Assembly: GCA_017420845.1 (NCBI GenBank)
Contig: JAFQOC010000029.1
Location: 1 to 5,709, forward strand
Source of the DNA: Clostridia bacterium
GTDB taxonomy: Bacteria > Bacillota > Clostridia > Oscillospirales > CAG-272
Reading direction: 5' to 3'
DNA: 5,709 bases
Shown here: one piece after another, positions 1 through 5,468 of the stretch
Layout: the number at the start of each line of letters is the position of its first letter
Numbering within the stretch: position 1 is the stretch's first letter
Translations under genes and position numbers: made by a program
The notes under the pieces: model-generated
What the model saw: only the letters and a program-made list of their open reading frames with translations
The model's database searches: none
What the model was told of the DNA's origin: nothing

Positions 1-620
1 CCTCCAAGCCCGCAAACGTTGAGGAGCTCATGGCTGCTCAGTACATCGAGGGCGGTGTTACCGTTGACGAGAAGCTGAAGGAGGAGATCTTCAAGATCGG
101 TGAGAAGCTGAGCATCCGCCGCTTCGCTCTGGTTGAGGGTCTGACCGCTACCTACATCCACGGTGCAGGCTCCATCGGCGTTATCGTTAAGTTCGACACC
201 GACTGCGGCGATAAGGAAGGCTTTGCCGATTTCGCTAAGAACATCGCTCTGCAGATCGGCGCATATCCTACTCCTTACCTGACCAGAAGCGACGTTCCCG
301 CTTCCGTGATCGAGTCTGAGAAGGAGATCATCAAGGCTCAGCTGGCTAACGATCCCAAGATGGCTAACAAGCCCGAGAAGGTTCTGGACGGCATTATCAT
401 GGGTAAGCTTGGCAAGTTCTACGAGGCTAACTGCCTGGTGGATATGGCTTACGTTAAGGAGGACGATATGACCGTCGCTCAGTACGTTGCCAAGACCGCC
501 AAGGAGCTGGGTGGTTCCATCGCCATCGCTTCCTTCTGCCGCTTCGAGAAGGGCGAGGGTATTGAGAAGAAGGAAGAGGACTACGCTGCCGAGGTCGCAA
601 AGCTCGCTTCCGGCAAGTAA
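1..620 (+). CDS. tsf: Elongation factor Ts, C-terminal part (5' end outside window)
   Basis: EF-Ts is the cytoplasmic nucleotide-exchange factor that releases GDP from EF-Tu during translation. The frame is already open at the left edge (first full codon at 3, reading SKPANVEEL), so about 206 residues are visible. The family is usually near 300 residues, so the N-terminal UBA-like domain and the TDFV contact motif lie upstream. What is visible is characteristic: the core motif YIHGAGSIGVIVKF (compare YIHGGGKIGVLV in the family), a second subdomain with the segment LVDMAYVKEDDMTVAQYV, and the C-terminal hallmark RFEKGEGIEKKEEDYAAEV. The in-frame ATG at 30 is internal, because homology continues upstream of it. 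Codon use is strongly biased (AAG, GAG, GCT, GTT), as expected for a highly expressed translation gene, and differs from the genes downstream. rpsB usually precedes tsf but is not in the window. A terminator follows at once, so this gene ends its transcription unit. Confidence 0.97.
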   Translation, partial: SKPANVEELMAAQYIEGGVTVDEKLKEEIFKIGEKLSIRRFALVEGLTATYIHGAGSIGVIVKFDTDCGDKEGFADFAKNIALQIGAYPTPYLTRSDVPASVIESEKEIIKAQLANDPKMANKPEKVLDGIIMGKLGKFYEANCLVDMAYVKEDDMTVAQYVAKTAKELGGSIAIASFCRFEKGEGIEKKEEDYAAEVAKLASGK

Positions 621-642
621 TTTGATTTTCTGCTGACACGTG

Positions 643-690
643 TGCGCACAGTCATGGGCTTAATCGCCTATGATTGTGCGCATTGTGTTT
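643..690 (+). terminator. Rho-independent terminator after tsf
   Basis: The arms at 643-659 and 666-682 form a 17-bp stem with two G-T wobble pairs and a 6-nt loop (TTAATC). A T-rich but interrupted tail (TTGTGTTTATT) follows. It starts 22 bases after the tsf stop codon and separates tsf from the promoter at 748. The stem is longer than usual, and the U-tract is weaker than in a textbook terminator. Confidence 0.83.
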
Positions 691-709
691 ATTGGTGCGT
701 CTTGGTGTT

Positions 710-739
710 GATTGCCGCAATCCTACGTGAACGTTCGCG
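710..739. promoter_or_regulatory. Two short dyads just upstream of the kinase promoter (candidate operator)
   Basis: GATTGC-C-GCAATC at 710-722 is a perfect 6+1+6 inverted repeat. GAACGTTC at 729-736 is a perfect 8-bp palindrome that extends to CGTGAACGTTCGCG (726-739) with one mismatched pair. Both end within 30 bp of the -35 box, where activators or repressors often bind. The second has GAAC/GTTC half-sites like those of the Gram-positive LexA box, but lacks the 4-bp spacer, so it is not called as one. That either is a binding site is inference from symmetry and position. Confidence 0.35.
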
Positions 740-747
740 CAAACCGC

Positions 748-776
748 TTGACAAGGGTTGGCTCTCCGTGTATAAT
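748..776 (+). promoter_or_regulatory. Consensus sigma-A promoter for the kinase-phosphatase operon
   Basis: The -35 box TTGACA (748-753) and the -10 box TATAAT (771-776) are both perfect matches, with the optimal 17-bp spacer. Transcription should start near 783, giving a leader of about 85 nt before the ATG at 868. The promoter also rules out the longer open frame that reaches back to 712, because any start before about 783 would lie upstream of the mRNA. No other promoter of similar quality was seen before the sugar kinase gene, so it probably serves all three genes to 4442. Confidence 0.88.
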
Positions 777-848
777 ATACGACGGTACAAATCGTAAACG
801 GCATTACTGCGCGACGGAATCATCCCTGCGAGGCCTTCGTCCACAGCG

Positions 849-856
849 AAAGGAAG
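849..856 (+). promoter_or_regulatory. Ribosome binding site that fixes the kinase start
   Basis: AAAGGAAG lies 11 nt before the ATG at 868. Together with the promoter at 748-776 it supports a start there, followed by MEKEKNSIVK, over the in-frame codons between 712 and 868. The peptide those codons would encode resembles no secretion signal or known domain. Confidence 0.75.
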
Positions 857-867
857 TTACTGGATAT

Positions 868-2613
868 ATGGAAAAAGAAAAAAACTCCATTGTAAAGAAC
901 AGTCGATCAGGCCAGGTCGACTACTACCTTCTTCTGAAGGTCCTGCAGGGCAGTCTTATGAGGATCCTGATTGTTGCCGTGCTCGTGGGCGGCTTGGCCG
1001 GCCTTGTCCGCTATGCCGGTACCTCGCCTCACTATACGGCAGAGGTTAAGTTTCTCATCAATACCGTTACCGTTGCGGAGAATCCCCTGACGGGAGAGAT
1101 CATTGTCAAGAATAACGCGAACGACGTGGGAGGCGCGGCCAATATTGCCTACAGTATGCCCACCCTGATCCGGGAGGAGCGTTCCCTGAATGGTATTCTG
1201 GATGATCTGACCCGGCACGGCGACCGCTACAGGGGTTTTTCCCGTCAGACCGTAAAGGGAATGCTGACCGTTACCGTGGACGGCCAGATCGTCACGGTCT
1301 ACGTTACGGGCGGCAGTCAGGATACGGTTTTGGACGTAGCAAAGGCGGTAGAGCGAGCCGTGCCCGTGACCATGGATTACTATTACGGTATCGCCAATAC
1401 CGAGGGGATTGAGCAGATCTCCAGCGTGGCCAAGGCCATCACCGGTGTCAATGAAGCCAACATTACCTATACGGGCCGAAACGTGCCTCTGTTTGCTGCT
1501 CTGGGCTTTGCCGCGGGGGCTGTGGCGGTCTATCTGCTGGCTCTGCTCCGCGCCTACTTTGACAATACCGTCTATACCGAGGAGGATCTGAAGAGTCACT
1601 TTACAGTCCCCGTCATCGGTCAGATCCCCACCTGGGAGAATTACAAGGCAGGCGATAAGGCCTTCAAGGACAGATCCCGCAGGAACAAGTATAAGAAAAC
1701 CGATAGCAAAAATCCCGATGGCGGAAATCTCTTGTCCGACTGTGATTACGACGGCCGCCTTCTGAGCGGAAGGACCCCCTTTGCCATCACCGAGGCCTTC
1801 AAGCAGCTCCGTACCAACATGTGCTACACCACCAAGGGGCAGGACTGCGCCGTGTACGGCCTGACATCGGCCTATGTGAGCGCCGGTAAGTCCATGATCA
1901 TCGCGAATATTGCCGTGTCCTTTGCCCAGATGAATCAGCGTGTTCTTCTGGTGGACGGCGATCTCCGTTGTCCCGTCCAGCATAAGATATTCAAGCTGGA
2001 CAATAAGGTGAACGGCATGAGTGAGCTCCTGGCCGGCGTCTGTACTATGGATCAAGTTTACCTTCGATCGGGAGGCTACGAGAATCTGGACATCATCACC
2101 AGCGGCCGTATTCCCCCCAATCCCGCAGAGCTTCTGGCCTCTGATCATATGAAGACCTTCATGCGGCAAGTCAGGGCACAGTACGACGTTGTTCTGATCG
2201 ACCTGCCGCCCATTTGCGAGGTCAGTGACGCGGGCATCATTGCGGATCTGGTGACGGGGTACGCCTTTGTGGTTCGCGCCGGTTATTCGGATCGCCGCAT
2301 GATCGAGATCGCCGCCGAGACTCTGTCCCACCTCGACGCCTCCCTCATTGGCTTTATTCTCAACGATATTGATATCAAATCCGCCGATTACTACAAAAAC
2401 AAGTATTACAGCGGCTATGGTAGGTACCGCTTTCGAGGCGGTAAGAAAGGCTACTACCGTCACGGCAAATACGGCTACTACCGCGGTGGCTACGGTCGAG
2501 GCATCCACAGCGTGAGCGGCTATGGAGGCTACGGTACCGTCTGCGCACGAGCACGCGACGGGGAAGAAGAAGTCATGGTATATGAAGGTGTCGGGGAGAG
2601 TGGTGACGAGTGA
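868..2613 (+). CDS. Wzz-type chain-length regulator fused to bacterial tyrosine kinase (BY-kinase)
   Basis: This 581-residue inner-membrane protein should autophosphorylate on tyrosine and control chain length and export of a surface polysaccharide. Residues 16-65 carry the Wzz-type N-terminus with TM1 at about 30-49. An exposed domain of about 155 residues follows, then TM2 at about 206-228 and the post-membrane segment FDNTVYTEEDLKSHF...VPVIGQIP typical of Wzz proteins. A basic linker (262-280) leads to the kinase. It has an EAFKQLRTN oligomerisation segment (309-317; EX2KX2R instead of EX2RX2R), Walker A AYVSAGKS (335-342), Walker A' VLLVDGDLRCP (359-369, Asp363 and Asp365) and Walker B VVLIDLPP (441-448, Asp445). 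The tail has 14 tyrosines between 508 and 556, then an acidic end. Walker A keeps GKS but lacks the usual P-x-E-G-K-S-T context. In many Firmicutes the two halves are separate CpsC and CpsD proteins, so the fusion recalls proteobacterial Wzc. The phosphatase gene starts 107 bp downstream. The polymer handled is unknown. Confidence 0.92.
   Translation: MEKEKNSIVKNSRSGQVDYYLLLKVLQGSLMRILIVAVLVGGLAGLVRYAGTSPHYTAEVKFLINTVTVAENPLTGEIIVKNNANDVGGAANIAYSMPTLIREERSLNGILDDLTRHGDRYRGFSRQTVKGMLTVTVDGQIVTVYVTGGSQDTVLDVAKAVERAVPVTMDYYYGIANTEGIEQISSVAKAITGVNEANITYTGRNVPLFAALGFAAGAVAVYLLALLRAYFDNTVYTEEDLKSHFTVPVIGQIPTWENYKAGDKAFKDRSRRNKYKKTDSKNPDGGNLLSDCDYDGRLLSGRTPFAITEAFKQLRTNMCYTTKGQDCAVYGLTSAYVSAGKSMIIANIAVSFAQMNQRVLLVDGDLRCPVQHKIFKLDNKVNGMSELLAGVCTMDQVYLRSGGYENLDIITSGRIPPNPAELLASDHMKTFMRQVRAQYDVVLIDLPPICEVSDAGIIADLVTGYAFVVRAGYSDRRMIEIAAETLSHLDASLIGFILNDIDIKSADYYKNKYYSGYGRYRFRGGKKGYYRHGKYGYYRGGYGRGIHSVSGYGGYGTVCARARDGEEEVMVYEGVGESGDE
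2449..2483 (+). repeat. Direct repeat encoding GYYR units of the tyrosine-rich tail
   Basis: GGCTACTACCG occurs at 2449-2459 and again at 2473-2483. The 24-bp offset equals eight codons and gives two GYYR motifs (residues 528-531 and 536-539). The repeat lies wholly inside the kinase gene and suggests the tail grew by small in-frame duplications; that origin is inference. Confidence 0.6.
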
Positions 2614-2707
2614 GCCCGGGCCTGTAAATCCCATCGGGGAAACAGAGAAGCGCAAACGGCGTGAGGGATAGGGAAACCCTGTCACATCCAAATACAGAAG
2701 TCTGAAT

Positions 2708-2715
2708 AGAGGGGG
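2708..2715 (+). promoter_or_regulatory. Ribosome binding site that decides the phosphatase start
   Basis: AGAGGGGG lies 5 nt before the ATG at 2721 but only 2 nt before the in-frame GTG at 2718, which is too close to work well. The ATG is therefore preferred, giving a protein that begins MEILDFHAH, with the first metal-binding His at the usual distance from the N-terminus. Confidence 0.7.
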
Positions 2716-2720
2716 CCGTG

Positions 2721-3413
2721 ATGGAAATACTGGACTTTCACGCGCACATTTTACCCCGCGTGGACCACGGCTCCAAGGGGGTCGAGGACGGAATAAGACA
2801 GCTTGCGATGATGCAGGCCGTGGGTGTGGAGACGGTATGCGCTACCTCTCACTTCTACCCTCAGATGCTTCTGCCCTCCGAGTATGTGAAGGAGCGGGAC
2901 GCCTCCTTGAAAAACCTGTTGCGTGCCTGGGGCGACGCTCCGCGCCCCCATATCATCCCGGGCGCCGAGGTGCTAATCTGCCTCGGCATGGAGGAGATGG
3001 AGGATCTGGAACGGCTCTGTATGGAGGGAACCAACGTTCTGCTTCTGGAAATGCCCCTCACCGAGAGAGGATGGGATCCCTGTCTGCTCCACACCGCACA
3101 AGGAATCGCCCGACGGGGCATTCATCCCGTTTTGGCTCACGTGGATCGCTATCCTCCCCCTTCGGTGGAAATGCTTTTGGATATGGGATTCACAGGCCAG
3201 ATCAACGCGCGTTCCTTGACGGGGCTCTTGCAGCCTAAGCAACTCCTTCGCTGGATCGGGCAGGGGAGCATTGTGGCTTTGGGCAGTGACCTCCACGGCT
3301 GTGATCCCAATGGGTATTCCTCTTTTGCCCGATTGCTCAAATTCCGCCCCCGACTTTGCGAGACGGTCATGAAGGGGACGGCCATGCTGCTGCGGAATGC
3401 CAAACGCTACTGA
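2721..3413 (+). CDS. PHP-family tyrosine-protein phosphatase, CpsB/CapC/YwqE type
   Basis: A cytoplasmic, metal-dependent phosphatase of 230 residues that should remove phosphate from the tyrosine-rich tail of the kinase encoded just upstream. The PHP fold ligands are visible in order: DFHAHILP (His7, His9), ATSHFYP (His44), GAEV (Glu83), LLLEMP (Glu110), LAHVDRYP (His140) and GSDLHGCD (Asp190, His192). This spacing and length fit the CpsB/CapC family (about 240-260 residues) rather than histidinol phosphatase or DNA polymerase PHP domains. One family position is changed: the usual V-D-D-G is V-D-H-G, with His16 in place of the second Asp. There is no signal peptide or membrane segment. The 107-bp gap to the kinase gene has no terminator, so the two are probably co-transcribed. 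The next gene begins 33 bp after the stop codon. Confidence 0.93.
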   Translation: MEILDFHAHILPRVDHGSKGVEDGIRQLAMMQAVGVETVCATSHFYPQMLLPSEYVKERDASLKNLLRAWGDAPRPHIIPGAEVLICLGMEEMEDLERLCMEGTNVLLLEMPLTERGWDPCLLHTAQGIARRGIHPVLAHVDRYPPPSVEMLLDMGFTGQINARSLTGLLQPKQLLRWIGQGSIVALGSDLHGCDPNGYSSFARLLKFRPRLCETVMKGTAMLLRNAKRY

Positions 3414-3430
3414 ATAACACTTCAACACTA

Positions 3431-3440
3431 AGAAAGGAAG
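3431..3440 (+). promoter_or_regulatory. Ribosome binding site of the sugar kinase gene
   Basis: AGAAAGGAAG sits 6 nt before the ATG at 3447. The 33-bp gap after the phosphatase stop codon has no promoter or terminator, which supports translation from the same mRNA as the two upstream genes. Confidence 0.75.
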
Positions 3441-3446
3441 CTTATC

Positions 3447-4442
3447 ATGTCTGCGACCTATTTCATTGGAATTGACGGCGGCGGCACCAAGACCGAGGGC
3501 GTTCTGACCGACCGTGAAGGACGTATCCTGGCACGGGTGCTCGGCCCTGCCTCCAATCCCAACGACAGACCTCCCGAGGAATCCGTGACCATTCTGGCCG
3601 ATCTGGTCCATGAGCTGCTGGAGCAGGCGGGCCTGACCACCGCTCACCTCCCTTGCGTCTCCTGCTTCGGGGGGATCGCCGGGGGCATCAACCATCGGGA
3701 TACCCTGCTTGGCGGCCTCGGCGCCGCTCTGCCTGCCTTGGGAAGGCTGGATATTCGCTCCGACGTACATATTCTGTTGGCGGGAGAGATCCCCGAAGGG
3801 GACGGAGCCTGTGTCATTTGCGGCACGGGGAGTGCTTGCTTCCTGCGCAGGAACCGAGAGCTGATCCGCATTGGTGGCTGGGGGTATCTGCTGGACAGCG
3901 GGGGAAGCGGGTACGACATTGGCCGCGACGGTCTGGAGGCTGCTCTCCGCGCCCGCGACGGCCGTGGCCGCCCCACAGATCTTACGGATCTTTTGAGCGC
4001 TCATCTGGGCGGTGAGGTCCACACCAAGATCACGGATATATATATGGGCGGAAAGACCTATATCGCCGCCTGCGCTCCCGTGGTCTTCCGCGCAGCAGAG
4101 GAGGGGGATGAGGTGGCTCTTGCCATCCTGGATCGGAATGCCCGCTGTCTGGCTGAGCTGATCGAGGCCGCTTGGAAATGGCTGACCCAAGACGGGGATG
4201 CTTCGGAATTCCTTCCCGTTGTTATGGGAGGCGGCATCAGCGTGGCAAAGGCCCCTGCATGGCAGGAAGCAATCCTGGCTCGGTTGTCCCCCGCCGTTTC
4301 TGTCCGTATGTCGGTGGCCTCGGTGCCTCCCGTATTCGGAGCTTTGGTGGAGGCTGTCCGCCAGAGTTCTGAAGCGGGACAGGCTATGGATGTCGCCGCT
4401 CTCCGCACCTTGTTTGCGGACAGCTACCGAAAAAAGACGTAA
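3447..4442 (+). CDS. BadF/BadG/BcrA/BcrD-family ATPase, N-acetylglucosamine kinase-like
   Basis: A predicted cytoplasmic sugar kinase of 331 residues with the ASKHA (actin/hexokinase) fold. The phosphate-1 loop is GIDGGGTKTEGVLTD (residues 8-22). The segment RSDVHILLAG holds Asp106, which sits where the catalytic base is expected. The phosphate-2 loop is VICGTGSACFL (123-133). The block GGWGYLLDSGGSGYDIGRD (143-161) corresponds to the GGWG...GDEGSGY signature of N-acetylglucosamine kinases, but with DSGGS instead of GDEGS. The adenosine-side glycine loop is VVMGGGIS (258-265), and the closing PVFGAL (295-300) is also typical. The likely reaction is ATP-dependent phosphorylation of an amino sugar, perhaps from cell-wall or polysaccharide turnover. 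The exact substrate cannot be read from sequence, and the wider family also includes activators of benzoyl-CoA-type reductases. Those usually carry a cysteine iron-sulfur site and a dehydratase neighbour, neither of which is seen here. Confidence 0.87.
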   Translation: MSATYFIGIDGGGTKTEGVLTDREGRILARVLGPASNPNDRPPEESVTILADLVHELLEQAGLTTAHLPCVSCFGGIAGGINHRDTLLGGLGAALPALGRLDIRSDVHILLAGEIPEGDGACVICGTGSACFLRRNRELIRIGGWGYLLDSGGSGYDIGRDGLEAALRARDGRGRPTDLTDLLSAHLGGEVHTKITDIYMGGKTYIAACAPVVFRAAEEGDEVALAILDRNARCLAELIEAAWKWLTQDGDASEFLPVVMGGGISVAKAPAWQEAILARLSPAVSVRMSVASVPPVFGALVEAVRQSSEAGQAMDVAALRTLFADSYRKKT

Positions 4443-4477
4443 ATTCTGTATTTTGCGAAAAAATTTCCCGAATCCCC

Positions 4478-4506
4478 TTGAAATGTTCACGGTTTTCGGT
4501 TATACT
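4478..4506 (+). promoter_or_regulatory. Sigma-A promoter of the membrane protein gene
   Basis: TTGAAA (4478-4483) and TATACT (4501-4506) are separated by the optimal 17 bp; each box has one mismatch to consensus. Transcription should start near 4513, leaving a leader of about 40 nt. GAAAGG at 4536-4541 is a ribosome binding site 12 nt before the ATG at 4554, a rather long spacing. No terminator was seen between the sugar kinase stop codon and this promoter, so read-through from the upstream operon is possible. Confidence 0.8.
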
Positions 4507-4553
4507 GTAGGGTAGTGCTCCGTTTCCTATCACTCGAAAGGTAATTTTGCTTC

Positions 4554-5372
4554 ATGGATACACTCCGGACCCTTGACACCCGCGGGATCGTCCGCTCTAT
4601 GCGGCGCTTCACCCTGCTGGTGGCAGGCATTGGCTTTGCCCTTTGCTCCTTTGTTTTAACCCCCCTCTTCATTCGCTTCGCCACCGACGTGGCCTTCCAG
4701 GATTCCTGGTGGGTCTATATTCTTTACTGCCTCACTGATGCGGGTCTGGTGGATCTGGCCGTGGTCACGCTGTGCTACCCCGCCACTTTGTACGCCATCT
4801 GGCGGCTGGGCTTCAAGTCCGCCTCCTCGGTTCCCGGCACCTTCGCTCTCCTGACTCTGGGCAAATACATAGTCAATTTCCTGTTCCCCGCCCTGACCTA
4901 CGAGGGTGCTTTTCCCTCCGTCGAGGATTTTCTGGACTTTGACCTTCCCATTATGCTGGCCAACTACGGGCTGGAAATGCTGCAGTTCGCGTTGGTCATT
5001 CTGATCACTGTCCTGATCCGCCGCGGTTATTTCCGCAAGGCATGGATGCAGCAGGCAAGAGAATCCGATGCGGGAGCGGATTTCACGGTGACCGATCCCG
5101 ACACAGGCGAGCTGTTCAGCTTTAACCGCATCCTTGGTCTGCGCAACCCCGTGCAGGTGTCTGCCCTGATGCTGGCGGTTGTGATCGCCTTTATGCGGAT
5201 TCTCATGCACCAGATCTATCAGTTTACTCTCTATTTTAACGGAGGAACGGAAGGCCTGTTGGTTATGCTGACCGATCTTTTCCTGGATCTGGCGATTGGC
5301 GTGATCGTATATTTTGCCGCTTTGCTCCTGGTTGCCCGTTTCCGCCGCAGGGAGCTGAACCGTGCCCGTTGA
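4554..5372 (+). CDS. Multi-pass membrane protein of unknown function
   Basis: I do not recognise the family. The protein has 272 residues and about six hydrophobic segments, near 19-43, 54-82, 93-113, 131-156, 198-222 and 234-261; the second is long enough that it might be two. Between segments four and five lies a soluble loop of about 40 residues (157-197) that begins with a basic patch (RRGYFRKAW) and includes TVTDPDTGELFSFNRILG. The C-terminus is basic (ARFRRRELNRAR), which by the positive-inside rule suggests it is cytoplasmic. There is no cleavable signal peptide, ATP-binding motif or obvious catalytic motif. The gene is real on several grounds: it has its own promoter and ribosome binding site, an immediate terminator, and a clear membrane-protein composition. 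It appears monocistronic and is not clearly linked in function to the polysaccharide genes. A transporter subunit or envelope protein are both possible. Confidence 0.83.
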   Translation: MDTLRTLDTRGIVRSMRRFTLLVAGIGFALCSFVLTPLFIRFATDVAFQDSWWVYILYCLTDAGLVDLAVVTLCYPATLYAIWRLGFKSASSVPGTFALLTLGKYIVNFLFPALTYEGAFPSVEDFLDFDLPIMLANYGLEMLQFALVILITVLIRRGYFRKAWMQQARESDAGADFTVTDPDTGELFSFNRILGLRNPVQVSALMLAVVIAFMRILMHQIYQFTLYFNGGTEGLLVMLTDLFLDLAIGVIVYFAALLLVARFRRRELNRAR

Positions 5373-5414
5373 CAGTCTCAAATACGGGCAGCCATGAAAA
5401 GGGTACCCGCAAGA

Positions 5415-5452
5415 AAAGGGACGGCTTGTATCGGGCCGTCCCTTTGGCTTTT
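5415..5452 (+). terminator. Rho-independent terminator after the membrane protein gene
   Basis: AAAGGGACGGC (5415-5425) and GCCGTCCCTTT (5435-5445) form a perfect 11-bp stem with a 9-nt loop, followed by GGCTTTTG. It lies 43 bases after the stop codon. The A-rich flank before the left arm means the hairpin could also act on transcripts entering from the right. Confidence 0.9.
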
Positions 5453-5468
5453 GTGGAAAAAGCAAGAG

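Noticed and set aside
726..739. LexA (SOS) box
   Set aside because: The GAAC and GTTC half-sites are directly adjacent, whereas the Gram-positive LexA box has a 4-bp spacer between them, and the neighbouring genes are not SOS genes.
712..867. N-terminal extension of the kinase reading frame (52 residues)
   Set aside because: It overlaps the promoter at 748-776, begins upstream of the expected transcript start, and has no ribosome binding site or recognisable domain; the ATG at 868 has both mRNA and ribosome binding site.
2661..2685. Small bulged hairpin (AGGG-AAA-CCCT inside GTGA/TCAC) between kinase and phosphatase genes
   Set aside because: The stem is short and interrupted and no T-tract follows, so it is not a terminator; it could be a chance structure or a minor processing site.
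907..2691. Long open frame on the minus strand (594 codons)
   Set aside because: It lies entirely antisense to the kinase gene. Its translation is Gly/His/Val-rich with no domain, as expected for the complement of a GC-biased coding sequence.
2973..4490. Minus-strand open frame of 505 codons
   Set aside because: It spans antisense across two well-identified plus-strand genes and encodes no recognisable motif, so it is a shadow of their codon bias.
4456..4498. CGAAAA/TTTTCG pairing downstream of the sugar kinase gene as a terminator
   Set aside because: The arms are only 6 bp and about 30 nt apart, the right arm overlaps the promoter spacer, and no U-tract follows.
4656..5465. Minus-strand open frame of 269 codons
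   Set aside because: It is antisense to the membrane protein gene and crosses its terminator; the translation is hydrophilic, Gln/Gly/His-rich and unlike a real protein.
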